Below, in pieces: positions 25,967 to 36,177 of a stretch of 64,000 nucleotides of DNA; within the stretch, counting starts at the first letter, position 1; each line of letters begins with the position of its first letter. A program made the position numbers and the translations under genes. The notes beneath the pieces are model-generated. The model made no database searches. It was not told the origin of the DNA and saw only the letters and a list, made by a program, of their open reading frames with translations. Origin of the DNA: Micromonospora inositola (GTDB taxonomy: Bacteria > Actinomycetota > Actinomycetes > Mycobacteriales > Micromonosporaceae); NCBI RefSeq assembly GCF_900090285.1, contig NZ_LT607754.1, forward strand, positions 434,001-498,000, written 5' to 3'.

Positions 25967-26124
25967 TGCTCCGCGCACTCCCTACGAAGCTGATGACGCG
26001 AACGACTCAGGACGGCGCGGGGCAAGAGGCGCCGGGCCACAGGCGCGGCGGCCCCGGTCGGTGGACGGCCCCCGAGCGTCCGTTGAATCATTCACGACAT
26101 CAGCTTCATACGGAGTCCGGAGCA
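25967..26124. repeat. 158-bp imperfect inverted repeat (possible MITE or hairpin RNA)
   Basis: Left arm 25967-26015 and right arm 26080-26124 are inverted copies with a 10-nt exact core (GAAGCTGATG at 25986-25995; its complement at 26098-26107) and further matches such as TGCTCCG at the outer end and ACGG at the inner end. Several mismatches would be G-U pairs in a minus-strand RNA. The arms are clearly less GC-rich than the loop and the surrounding genes. The rest of the 375-bp gap (25932-26306) holds no gene. Confidence 0.6.
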
Positions 26125-26244
26125 ACCTGCCGGCCGCACCCGCGAGCCCCAGGTCACCCGCTCAACCACCGCCGCCCCGCAGGCCCGTTGGCCGGGGCTC
26201 GGCCGCAGCCGGTGCCGGCAACCGCGGTGACCTCGGAAAGCCGA

Positions 26245-26277
26245 ACGGCCGGCGCCGTCGTGGACGGTGCCGGCCGT
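26245..26277 (-). terminator. ilvE terminator
   Basis: A 14-bp stem with one G-T pair and a 5-nt loop, 29 nt after the ilvE stop, followed on the minus strand by TCGGCTTT. Confidence 0.7.
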
Positions 26278-26306
26278 GGCGAGCTGGACGTGAAGCTGGC
26301 GGCGGG

Positions 26307-27404
26307 TCAGAGCACCCGCTGCACCCAGCCGTACGGGTCCTCGACCCGGCCGCGCTGGATGTCCACCAGCTGCTGCCGCAGCGCCATGGTGGACCGACCC
26401 GGCTCGCCACCGCCGACGAGGAACTCGCCGTCGGGGAAGCGCACCTGACCGATCGGGGTGATCACGGCGGCGGTGCCACAGGCGAAGACCTCGCGCAGCC
26501 GGCCGCTGGCCGCGTCGGCCTGCCAGTCGGCGAAGCTGATCGGCCGCTCCTCGATCCGGTGCCCGGCCGCGGCGGCCAGGGTGAGGATCGCGTCGCGGGT
26601 GATGCCCGGCAGGATGGTTCCGGTCAGCGGCGGGGTGACCAGGGTGTTGTCGTCGTAGACGAAGAAGACGTTCATGCCGCCCAGCTCGTCGACGAACCGG
26701 CGCTCGACCGCGTCCAGGAAGACCACCTGGTCGCAGCCCGCCTCGATCGCCTCCGCCTGGGCGACCAGCGAGGCGGCGTAGTTTCCGCCGCACTTCGCGG
26801 CGCCGGTGCCGCCCGGTGCGGCCCGGGTGTAGTCCGGGGAGACCCAGACCGTGATCGGCTTGACCCCGCCGGCGAAGTAAGCCCCGGCCGGCGAGGCGAT
26901 GACCACGTAGAGGTACTCGTTGGCCGGCCGGACGCCGAGGAAGACCTCGCTGGCGAACATGAACGGCCGGAGGTAGAGGCTGGCGTCCTCGCTCTCGGGG
27001 ATCCAGTCCCGGTCGATCTCCACCAGCCGGCGCAGCGACTCGACGAAGGTCTCCTGCGGCAGCTCGGGCATCGCCAGCCGCTGGGCGGAGGCGGCGAAGC
27101 GGGCCGCGTTGGCCTCCGGGCGGAACATCGTCACCGCGCCCTCGGCGGTCCGGTACGCCTTGAGCCCCTCGAAGATCTCCTGCGCGTAGTGCAGCACCGC
27201 GCTCGCCGGATCCATCGGGATCGGCCCGCGCGCCTCGACCCGGGCGTCGTACCAGCCCTTCCCGTCGGCGTACCGGATCGTCACCATGTGGTCGGTGAAG
27301 ACCCGCCCGAAGCCGGGGTTGGCCAGCAGGGCGGCCCGATCGGCGGCGGATACCGGCGCGGGATTCGGACGGATCTCGAAATCGAGCTTGTCACCACCGC
27401 TCAT
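26307..27404 (-). CDS. ilvE: branched-chain amino acid aminotransferase
   Basis: 365 aa, fold-type IV PLP enzyme. The cofactor lysine is in GAAKCGGNYAAS. YAQEIFEGLKAY and the late ACGTAAVITPIG motif are typical of the long actinobacterial IlvE class. It transaminates the keto acids of Leu, Ile and Val. GGGAGG lies 7 nt before the ATG. It is transcribed alone between leuB (222 bp upstream) and its terminator. Confidence 0.96.
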   Translation of the reverse strand: MSGGDKLDFEIRPNPAPVSAADRAALLANPGFGRVFTDHMVTIRYADGKGWYDARVEARGPIPMDPASAVLHYAQEIFEGLKAYRTAEGAVTMFRPEANAARFAASAQRLAMPELPQETFVESLRRLVEIDRDWIPESEDASLYLRPFMFASEVFLGVRPANEYLYVVIASPAGAYFAGGVKPITVWVSPDYTRAAPGGTGAAKCGGNYAASLVAQAEAIEAGCDQVVFLDAVERRFVDELGGMNVFFVYDDNTLVTPPLTGTILPGITRDAILTLAAAAGHRIEERPISFADWQADAASGRLREVFACGTAAVITPIGQVRFPDGEFLVGGGEPGRSTMALRQQLVDIQRGRVEDPYGWVQRVL

Positions 27405-27626
27405 CGCGCTGACCTCCCTGCGGGTTCACGACATGCGCGACCGCACGCCGTATCTGGTGCCAGAAAACTTACCCCGAACGGTCGTTCAGCGGATAGCTCC
27501 GCCCCGGCAGATCGAGCACGTCGAATGGCGGGAACGAGCGGGGTCGGGCACGGCCGCGGACGACCTCGCGGGGTGGGCCCGGGAGCGGGTCTGGCGGCCC
27601 GGATCCGGACCGGCGGGCGGCCCCGG

Positions 27627-28658
27627 TCAGGCTACGGCGTACCCGGCGAGCCGGTCGCCGACCTCGGCGGTGCGCAGCGGTGTGCCCGGGGTCCGGCCGG
27701 CCAGCTCCGCGCCGACCGCGGCGGTGACCCGGGCAGCGGCGTCGGCGTGGCCGAGCTGGTCGAGCAGGAGCGCGGCGGAGAGCACCGCGGCCACCGGGTC
27801 GGCGACGCCCTTGCCGGCGATGTCCGGCGCCGAGCCGTGCACCGGCTCGAACATCGACGGGTACGTCCCGGTCGGGTTGATGGAGCCGCTGGCCGCCAGG
27901 CCGATGCCGCCGGTGACCGCGGCGGCGATGTCGGTGAGGATGTCGCCGAAGAGGTTGTCGGTGACCACCACGTCGTACCGCTGGGGCTGGGTGACCAGGA
28001 ACATCGCGGCCGCGTCGACGTGCTGGTACTCGGTGGTGACGTCGGGGTGCTCGGCGGCGACCGCCGCGAACGCGCGCGCCCAGAGCGAGCCCGCGTGGGT
28101 GAGCACGTTGGTCTTGTGCACCAGGGTGACCTTGCGCCGCTCGCGGCGGCGGGCGCGGACGAAGGCGTCGCGGATCACCCGCTCCACGCCGTGCCGGGTG
28201 TTCAGGCTCTCCTCGGTGGCCACCTCGGCCGGGGTGTCCCGGTGCAGCGAGCCGCCGGCGCCAGCGTACAGGCCCTCGGTGCCCTCGCGGACGACCACCA
28301 GGTCGACCTCGCCGGGCTTGACGGTGGCCAGCGGCCCGGACACCCCCGGCCACAGCCGGGACGGGCGGAGGTTCACGTACTGGTCGAAGGCGAACCGGAG
28401 CTTGAGCAGCAGTCCCCGCTCCAGCACGCCCGGTGGGACGGTCGGGTCGCCGACCGCGCCCAGCAGGATGGCGTCGTGCCCGGCCAGCTCGGCCAGCACG
28501 GAGTCGGGCAGCACTTCGCCGGTGCGGTGGTAGCGTGCGGCGCCGAGGTCGTACTCCGTGGCCTCGACCCCGGGGAGCACGGCGTCGATGACCTTGCGGG
28601 CCTGCGCGACCACCTCGGGCCCGATCCCGTCCCCGGCCACCACCGCGATCCGTGCCAC
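27627..28658 (-). CDS. leuB: 3-isopropylmalate dehydrogenase
   Basis: 343 aa, short actinobacterial type. Decarboxylating dehydrogenase signatures GDGIGPEV (9-16), NLRPSRL and the substrate/Mg motif [13 protein letters not shown] are present, and [14 protein letters not shown] is diagnostic. It oxidises 3-isopropylmalate, and in the CimA route 3-methylmalate. GTG is supported by AGGAG 7 nt upstream. A TAGTCT hexamer at 28733-28728 is a possible -10 box, giving a leader of about 65 nt. Confidence 0.95.
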   Translation of the reverse strand: MARIAVVAGDGIGPEVVAQARKVIDAVLPGVEATEYDLGAARYHRTGEVLPDSVLAELAGHDAILLGAVGDPTVPPGVLERGLLLKLRFAFDQYVNLRPSRLWPGVSGPLATVKPGEVDLVVVREGTEGLYAGAGGSLHRDTPAEVATEESLNTRHGVERVIRDAFVRARRRERRKVTLVHKTNVLTHAGSLWARAFAAVAAEHPDVTTEYQHVDAAAMFLVTQPQRYDVVVTDNLFGDILTDIAAAVTGGIGLAASGSINPTGTYPSMFEPVHGSAPDIAGKGVADPVAAVLSAALLLDQLGHADAAARVTAAVGAELAGRTPGTPLRTAEVGDRLAGYAVA

Positions 28659-28880
28659 CTGGCGCTCCTCACCTCGTCGTTCCCGTGAACGGTACGTCGA
28701 CGTCCCGGCCCCCGGTACGCGTCTTCCAGACTATGGGAAACCGAAATGCTCAGCAGGCTCCCAGGTGGCATTCATGGTGCGGTCAACTCCACTGCCTAGG
28801 GTCGGTGGGGAACGGGTCACGGGGGCCCGTGACCGGCTTCGCCGCGGCGCTGCGGCGTCGTCAGCGAGGGAGCAGGTGCG

Positions 28881-29756
28881 ATGCGGATCGACGAGCAGCC
28901 ACGGGCCCGATGGGTCGACGAGCAGCCCCGGACCCGGTGGGTCGACCAGAGCGCATTCCGCAGCCGCCGCCCCGACCTGCGGCTCGGCACCCGCAGCCAC
29001 CGGCTGGACCGGTCCGATGGGACGGCCGTCGACCGGATCACCGCCCGGCACACCGTCCGCACCTCCACCGCCGACTACTCGCTGCTGCTCAACGCGCCGG
29101 AATGGCTCGGCCGCCGGATCGTCGGGGAGGCGCTCCGGGACGCCGTCGCCGAGCTGCGCGCCATCGACCTCACCTACGGGCCGGCCCGGCCGGACAGCCT
29201 GGTCTCCAAGCTACGGCGCGGCGAGATCACCCCCGAGTCGTACCCGCCGCTGGCCGACCTGGTCGACCGCTGCGCCGCGATGCGCGCGGTCACCGACGGC
29301 TGGTTCGACGCCTGGGCGGTGCCCGGCGGCTTCGACCCGGGCGGCCTGCTCGGCGGCTGGGCGGTGGAGCGGGCCGCGGCCCGGCTGCGCGCCGCCGGCA
29401 TTCACGACTACGCCGTGCTCAGCGGCGCCGACCTGGTGGTACGCGGCCACGCCGCGCACGGCGGCCCCTGGCGCGTGGCGGTGCACCATCCGACCGAAGC
29501 CCACCGGGCCCCGCTCGTGCTGGAAATGACCGCCGGGGCGGTGGGCACCTCCGGGGTCACCGGTCGCCGGGGCCACGTGGTGGATCCGCACACCGGTGAG
29601 CCCGCCGACCAGCTGGTCGCCGCCACCGTCGTCGGCCCCGACCTCGCCGTGGCCGACGCCTACGCCACCGCGCTCTACGCCGCCGGCCCGGCCGGGCTGG
29701 CCTGGTTCCGCAACGGCTCGGACTATCGGGCGCTCTTCGCCCACCGCCGCCGCTGA
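28881..29756 (+). CDS. ApbE-family FAD:protein FMN transferase-like protein
   Basis: 291 aa. The ApbE fold is recognisable: TDGWFDAWAVPGGFDPGGLLGGWAVERA around residue 135-160, a SGVTGRRGHVVDPHTGEP Mg2+/FAD segment, and the late DAYATALYAAG. ApbE enzymes attach FMN to threonines of partner flavoproteins. No Rnf, Nqr or other target gene is adjacent, so the partner is unknown. No signal peptide, unlike many ApbE. The N-terminus has a short tandem repeat (DEQPRARWV / DEQPRTRWV). Confidence 0.82.
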   Translation: MRIDEQPRARWVDEQPRTRWVDQSAFRSRRPDLRLGTRSHRLDRSDGTAVDRITARHTVRTSTADYSLLLNAPEWLGRRIVGEALRDAVAELRAIDLTYGPARPDSLVSKLRRGEITPESYPPLADLVDRCAAMRAVTDGWFDAWAVPGGFDPGGLLGGWAVERAAARLRAAGIHDYAVLSGADLVVRGHAAHGGPWRVAVHHPTEAHRAPLVLEMTAGAVGTSGVTGRRGHVVDPHTGEPADQLVAATVVGPDLAVADAYATALYAAGPAGLAWFRNGSDYRALFAHRRR

Positions 29757-30144
29757 CGGTCCGCGGCACGCCCCCGCCCGATCGGCCGTTCTCGCATCAC
29801 GGCCGCGCGGGGTGTGAGCATGGCGGGCGGGCTCGGCGCGGGATCGGTGCCGCGATCGGCCCCCACGGTCTCGGCAACGACCGTGGAGGCCGGTCAGCGA
29901 CGAGTGCGCGTGGCTCGCGCAATCGAGGGGTGCGGACCGGTGGGCCGGACGTCCGACCACGCCACCCGAAGACGGGCCGACACCGCGACTCAGCCGGCGA
30001 CCGCACCGGTACGCTAGCGAATCGGCGCAACTCGACGCAAGAGTCTCCACAGCGGACCGTCACGGCCCCGGATGGACCAGTCCGCCACTGGCCGGCGGCG
30101 GGGCAGGGGTGACGGCGGGGACCCGGGATGGCACGCTGTCCGCC
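29757..30144. other. 388-bp intergenic stretch
   Basis: No gene is supported. A 7-bp hairpin at 29784-29806 and an 8-bp hairpin at 29863-29886 could terminate the apbE-like gene. CACGCT at 30132-30137 is a plausible -10 box for the next gene. Confidence 0.5.
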
Positions 30145-30501
30145 GTGAGTTTCGATCTGAGCGTGTGGGCCCTGCCGGAAGGGGCCACGCCCGCCGAAGT
30201 GCGGGCAGCGGTACAGCGGTGCCGCGAGGGGCGGCACGGCGACAGTCACCCCGATCCCAGGGTGGTCCGCTTCTACCGGGCTGTCACCGCCGCCTATCCC
30301 GACCGCCCGGCCGGCCCGGCCAGCCCGTGGGAGGTCACCCCGCTGCACGCGGGCGCCGACCATGTGGAGCTGAACCTCTTCCCGACCTGCGAGGACCAGG
30401 TTCTGCTCGACATCGAGCGGTTGGCCGGCGAGCACGACCTGATGCTCTTCGACGCCCAGGACGGCTCGGTCTACCCACCCCCCGCCCGCGTGACCCCCTG
30501 A
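30145..30501 (+). CDS. conserved hypothetical protein
   Basis: 118 aa, family not recognised. It begins VSFDLSVWALPEGATPAEV and ends LMLFDAQDGSVYPP. The pattern of a DLSVW start, a central HVELNL strand and a final LYDPQ-like motif recalls small immunity- or colicin-associated proteins of polymorphic-toxin loci, but no toxin gene is nearby, so this is only a resemblance. CACGCT with a 7-nt gap to GTG supports the start. Confidence 0.65.
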   Translation: MSFDLSVWALPEGATPAEVRAAVQRCREGRHGDSHPDPRVVRFYRAVTAAYPDRPAGPASPWEVTPLHAGADHVELNLFPTCEDQVLLDIERLAGEHDLMLFDAQDGSVYPPPARVTP

Positions 30502-30523
30502 CCCCCGGTCCCGGCACGACGAA

Positions 30524-30548
30524 GGGCCCGGCCGTGCCGGCCGGGCCC
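30524..30548. terminator. bidirectional terminator between the hypothetical gene and serA
   Basis: A perfect 11-bp stem (30524-30534 with 30538-30548) with a 3-nt loop, placed between two convergent genes 66 bp apart. Confidence 0.7.
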
Positions 30549-30567
30549 CCGATGTGTCGCGGGTGGA

Positions 30568-32166
30568 CTACTCGTCGCGCAGGTCGGCGGCGCTGGCCGC
30601 GCCAGCGCCGATCGAGTCGGCCGCCGACGTGAGCAGGTCCGCGCCGAGCGCCTGGTCGACGGTGAGCGTCATCAGCGTCTCGCCGCCGGCCTCCCGGCGG
30701 GCGACCTGCATCGCGGCGATGTTGACCCCGGCCTCGCCGAGCAGGGTGCCGACGGTGCCGACCACGCCTGGCCGGTCGACGTAGCGCAGGAAGACCAGGA
30801 TGCCCTCCGCGCCGATCTCCACGTCGAAACCGTCCACCTCGGTCAGCTTGATGACGTCCCGGGTGCCGGTGCTGGTCACCGTGCCGGAGACGCTGACCGT
30901 ACGACCGTCCGGCAGCGCGCCCCGGACCGTCACCAGGTTGGGGTGGTCAACGGTCTCGGGCTGGGTGGCGAGGGTGACCTCGACGCCGCGCTCGGCGGCC
31001 AGGTGCGGCGCGTTGACGTAGGTGACCTGCTCCTCGACCACCGAGCTGAACAGCCCCTTGGTGGCGGCGAGCTTGAGCACCGAGACGTCGTGGTTGACGA
31101 TCTCGCCGCGCACCTCGACGGTGACGCTGGCGGCCACCCCGCCGGCCACCGCGGTGAAGGCCCGGCCGAGCTTCTCGGCCAGCGGCAGCAGCGGGCGGAC
31201 GTCCTCGGCGACCAGGCCGCCGGCCTGGACATTCACCGCGTCCGGCACGAACTCGCCCTGGAGCGCCAGCTTGACGCTCTTGGCCACGGCCAGGCCGGCC
31301 TTGTCCTGCGCCTCGTGGGTGGAGGCGCCCAGGTGCGGGGTGGCCACCACGTTGTCGAAGGCGAACAGCGGCGAGGAGGTGCAGGGCTCCTTGGCGTACA
31401 CGTCGACGCCGGCGCCGGCCACCCGGCCCTCGGCGATCGCGTCGGCCAGGGCCTGCTCGTCGACCAGGCCACCGCGGGCGGCGTTGACGATCCGGACGCC
31501 CGGCTTGACGATCGACAGCTCCTTCTCGCCGATCAGGCCCACGGTCTCCGGGGTCTTGGGCAGGTGGATGGAGATGAAGTCGGCCTCCCGGAGCAGCTCC
31601 TCCAGCCCGACCAGGCGGACCCCGAGCTGCGCGGCGCGGGCCGGCTGGATGTAGGGGTCGTACGCGATCAGCCGGGTGCCGAACGCGGCGATCCGCTGCG
31701 CGAAGAGCACGCCGATGCGGCCGAGGCCGACCACGCCGACGGTCTTGCCCTGCAGCTCGACGCCGGTGTACTTGGACCGCTTCCACTCCCCCGCCTTCAG
31801 CGCGGCGCTGGCCGCGGCGGTGTTCCGGGCGACGGCGAGCAGCAGCGCGACGGCCTGCTCGGCGGCGGAGACGATGTTGGAGGTGGGGGCGTTGACGACC
31901 ATGACGCCCCGCGCGGTGGCGGCCGGCACCTCGACGTTGTCCAGGCCGACGCCGGCCCGGGCGACCACCTTGAGGCGCGGCGCGGCGGCGATGGCCTCGG
32001 CGTCGATCTGGGTCGCGCTGCGCACGATCACCGCGTCGGCCTCGGCGAGCGCGGAGAGCAGGGCCGGGCGGTCGGTGCCGTCGACGTGGCGTACGTCGAA
32101 GTCGTGCGCGAGCACCTCGATGGCGGCGGGAGCGAGTTCTTCGGCGATCAGTACGACAGGATTCAT
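30568..32166 (-). CDS. serA: D-3-phosphoglycerate dehydrogenase
   Basis: 532 aa, the long form with catalytic/NAD domain (VGLGRIG, NAARGGLVDE and HLGASTHEAQ active-site segments), an intervening ASB domain (about 320-450) and a C-terminal ACT domain (about 455-532) for serine feedback. First step of the phosphorylated serine pathway. A 26-codon upstream ORF (32163-32243) ends over the serA ATG in an ATGA overlap. It lies 257 bp downstream of the ilvC stop. Confidence 0.97.
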   Translation of the reverse strand: MNPVVLIAEELAPAAIEVLAHDFDVRHVDGTDRPALLSALAEADAVIVRSATQIDAEAIAAAPRLKVVARAGVGLDNVEVPAATARGVMVVNAPTSNIVSAAEQAVALLLAVARNTAAASAALKAGEWKRSKYTGVELQGKTVGVVGLGRIGVLFAQRIAAFGTRLIAYDPYIQPARAAQLGVRLVGLEELLREADFISIHLPKTPETVGLIGEKELSIVKPGVRIVNAARGGLVDEQALADAIAEGRVAGAGVDVYAKEPCTSSPLFAFDNVVATPHLGASTHEAQDKAGLAVAKSVKLALQGEFVPDAVNVQAGGLVAEDVRPLLPLAEKLGRAFTAVAGGVAASVTVEVRGEIVNHDVSVLKLAATKGLFSSVVEEQVTYVNAPHLAAERGVEVTLATQPETVDHPNLVTVRGALPDGRTVSVSGTVTSTGTRDVIKLTEVDGFDVEIGAEGILVFLRYVDRPGVVGTVGTLLGEAGVNIAAMQVARREAGGETLMTLTVDQALGADLLTSAADSIGAGAASAADLRDE

Positions 32167-32372
32167 CGGTCCTCGTAGATGTCGTCAGAGCGGTCGGCTG
32201 CGGCGGCGGACGCCGCGCTGCGCCCTGCGGTGAGCCGTGCCATGGCCGTCAGGTGCCGGCTACGCACCTACCTGGGATCGTAGGGCGCGGGCCGGCCGGC
32301 GTGTCCGGGACGGCGGGGTGAGGGCCCTCACAAACCCGACATGTCCCGGAGCTGGACGGGGGCGGAACGCAG

Positions 32373-32418
32373 GCGGTGGCGGGCCCGGCGCCGGGGAGAG
32401 CGCCGAACCCGCCACCGT
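32373..32418 (-). terminator. ilvBNC terminator
   Basis: A compound hairpin beginning 5 nt after the ilvC stop: outer 10-bp stem 32374-32383 with 32408-32417, and an inner 5-bp stem. No T-tract. Confidence 0.65.
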
Positions 32419-32423
32419 GCCGG

Positions 32424-34008
<1,585 letters not shown>

Positions 34009-34069
34009 GGCTGTGCCTTCCTCGTCATGCCCTCACGGCCCTCGCTGCGCTCGGTGCGATCGGTCATGA

Positions 34070-35956
34070 CTACAGCTCGTCCTCGTCGAAGGCGGGGCGG
34101 ACGCCCCGGGCGAACATGATCTCGTCGTTGCTGGTGCCGGCCGCGACCATCGGCCAGACCATGGCGTCCTTGCCGACCACGAAGTCGATCACCACGGGGG
34201 CGTCGTTGATCGCCATGGCCGCCTCGATGGTCTTGTCCACGTCGGCGGCGTTCTCGCAGCGCAGCCCGACGCAGCCGAGCGCCTCGGCGAGCTTCACGAA
34301 GTCCGGGATGCGGTGCTTGTGGGTGCCCAGCTCCGTGTTGGAGTAGCGCTCGCCGTAGAAGAGCGTCTGCCACTGCCGGACCATGCCCAGGTTGCCGTTG
34401 TTGATCACGGCGATCTTGACCGGGATGCCCTCCAGCGCGCAGGTGGCCAGCTCCTGGTTGGTCATCTGGAAGCAGCCGTCGCCGTCCACCGCCCAGACCA
34501 CCGTGTCCGGCTTGCCGACCTTGGCGCCCATCGCCGCCGGCACCGCGTACCCCATGGTGCCGAGGCCACCGGAGTTGAGCCAGGTGTACGGCTTCTCGTA
34601 CGAGATGAACTGGCTGGCCCACATCTGGTGCTGCCCGACGCCGGCCACGAAGATCGTGTCCGGGCCGGCCATCTCGCCCAGCCGCTTGATCACGTACTGC
34701 GGGGAGAGGGTGCCGTCGGCCGGCTCCTCGTAGCCGAGCGGGTAGCGCTTGCGCAGGTCGCCGAGCTGGGTCCACCAGTCGCCGAGTTCGGCCGCCGGCC
34801 GGGCGGCCTGCTCGGTGGTGACCGCGGCGATCAGCTCGTCGATCACGTGCCGGGCGTCGCCCACGATCGGCACGTCCGCGTGCCGGTTCTTACCGATCTC
34901 GGCCGGGTCGATGTCGGCGTGCACCACGGTGGCGTCCGGCGCGAACGAGTCCAGCTTGCCGGTGACCCGGTCGTCGAAGCGGGCCCCCAGCGCCACGATC
35001 AGGTCGGCCTTCTGCAGGCCGTACACCGCGGCGACGGTGCCGTGCATGCCCGGCATGCCGAGGTGCTGCCGGTGCGAGTCGGGGAACGCGCCGAGCGCCA
35101 TCAGCGTGGTGACCACCGGGATGCCGGTCAGCTCCGCCAGCCGGCGCAGGCCCTCGGTGGCGCCGGCCTTGAGCACGCCGCCACCGACGTAGAGCACCGG
35201 GCGGCGGGCGCTGGTCATCAGCCGGGCCGCCTCGCGGATCTGCTTGCCGTGCGGGTGCAGGGTCGGCCGGTAGCCGGGCAGGTCCAGGGTGGGCGGCCAG
35301 GCGAAGGTGGTCGGCGCCTGGAGGACGTCCTTGGGGATGTCCACCAGCACCGGGCCGGGCCGACCGGTCGAGGCCAGGTGGAACGCCTCGGCCAGGACCT
35401 GCGGGATCTCCTCGGCGGTCTGCACCAGGAAGTTGTGCTTGGTGATCGGCAGGGTGATGCCCTGGATGTCCGCCTCCTGGAAGGCGTCCGTGCCGATCGA
35501 GGGACGCGCGACCTGGCCGGTGATCGCCACCATCGGCACCGAGTCCATGTACGCGTCGGCGATCGGGGTGACCAGGTTGGTCGCGCCGGGGCCGGAGGTG
35601 GCGATGCAGACGCCGACCTTCCCGGTCGCCTGCGCGTAGCCGGTGGCGGCGTGGCCGGCGCCCTGCTCGTGCCGGACCAGGATGTGCCGCACGGTGGAGT
35701 CGTAGAGCGGGTCGTACGCCGGCAGGATCGCACCGCCCGGAATGCCGAAGACGACGTCGACGCCGAGCGCCTCGAGCGACCGCACCAGCGATCCGGCGCC
35801 GGAGACCTGCGCCGACTCGGGCTGCCGTACCGCCGGGGCGGCCGGGGCGGCCCCGTTGCGGGGGGTGTGGGCGTGGTCGGCGTCACTCGCCGGCTCGGAG
35901 GCCGGGCGGGCTCGCCGGACGGAGTGGGCAAGGGTCTCTGGCGTGGGTCTCGTCAT
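34070..35956 (-). CDS. ilvB: acetolactate synthase large (catalytic) subunit
   Basis: 628 aa. ThDP-dependent enzyme: active-site Glu in [10 protein letters not shown], central FAD-binding domain and C-terminal ThDP motif [12 protein letters not shown] with downstream N. The first 50 or so residues are a Pro/Ala-rich extension seen in actinobacterial IlvB. It makes acetolactate or acetohydroxybutyrate from pyruvate and 2-oxobutyrate. The start lies 86 nt downstream of an attenuator terminator, whose leader peptide carries Leu, Val and Leu codons. Confidence 0.97.
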   Translation of the reverse strand: MTRPTPETLAHSVRRARPASEPASDADHAHTPRNGAAPAAPAVRQPESAQVSGAGSLVRSLEALGVDVVFGIPGGAILPAYDPLYDSTVRHILVRHEQGAGHAATGYAQATGKVGVCIATSGPGATNLVTPIADAYMDSVPMVAITGQVARPSIGTDAFQEADIQGITLPITKHNFLVQTAEEIPQVLAEAFHLASTGRPGPVLVDIPKDVLQAPTTFAWPPTLDLPGYRPTLHPHGKQIREAARLMTSARRPVLYVGGGVLKAGATEGLRRLAELTGIPVVTTLMALGAFPDSHRQHLGMPGMHGTVAAVYGLQKADLIVALGARFDDRVTGKLDSFAPDATVVHADIDPAEIGKNRHADVPIVGDARHVIDELIAAVTTEQAARPAAELGDWWTQLGDLRKRYPLGYEEPADGTLSPQYVIKRLGEMAGPDTIFVAGVGQHQMWASQFISYEKPYTWLNSGGLGTMGYAVPAAMGAKVGKPDTVVWAVDGDGCFQMTNQELATCALEGIPVKIAVINNGNLGMVRQWQTLFYGERYSNTELGTHKHRIPDFVKLAEALGCVGLRCENAADVDKTIEAAMAINDAPVVIDFVVGKDAMVWPMVAAGTSNDEIMFARGVRPAFDEDEL

Positions 35957-36042
35957 GGCGGTTCAGGCCTTCGGCTGGAGTGGGTGAGGCTCTTTCACAC
36001 AGGTGCGACGCGGGCGGGGCCCGCCCCGATGGGGTCCGACGG

Positions 36043-36077
36043 CAATAAAAACGGCCCACGTGCAGATGCACGGGGCC
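36043..36077 (-). terminator. attenuator terminator upstream of ilvB
   Basis: A hairpin of about 10 bp with one bulged base (36053-36064 with 36067-36077) is followed on the minus strand by TTTTTATT (36050-36043). It is immediately preceded by a perfect 11-bp hairpin (36078-36088 with 36096-36106) that covers the leader stop codon. Confidence 0.85.
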
Positions 36078-36105
36078 AGCGCACTCTCGATGAGGGAGAG
36101 TGCGC

Positions 36106-36141
36106 TCAGGTAAGTACTCGCAGCGACCGGTTCGACGACAT
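36106..36141 (-). CDS. ilvB leader peptide (MSSNRSLRVLT)
   Basis: An 11-codon ORF ending TGA, which lies at the base of the first hairpin. The last codons include Leu (CTG), Val (GTA) and Leu (CTT); GTA and CTT are uncommon in this genome. The ATG is 7 nt after the -10 box, so it is leaderless. The arrangement fits attenuation by charged tRNA-Leu/Val, as known for ilvBNC in Corynebacterium. Confidence 0.75.
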   Translation of the reverse strand: MSSNRSLRVLT

Positions 36142-36177
36142 GCGGCTAAGCCTGACGCATCTCACGCGATGAGTCAA
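36142..36177 (-). promoter_or_regulatory. ilvBNC promoter
   Basis: On the minus strand, TTGACT (36177-36172), a 17-nt spacer and CAGGCT (36154-36149), then 7 nt to the leader ATG. This is the best -35/-10 pair seen in the window. It lies inside the last codons of the upstream GGDEF-EAL gene, whose stop codon is 36148-36146. Confidence 0.75.

Noticed and set aside
28731..28775. Short ORF upstream of leuB (MNATWEPAEHFGFP) as a leader peptide
   Set aside because: It has no branched-chain codons in a run and no terminator hairpin follows it, unlike the cimA and ilvB leaders.
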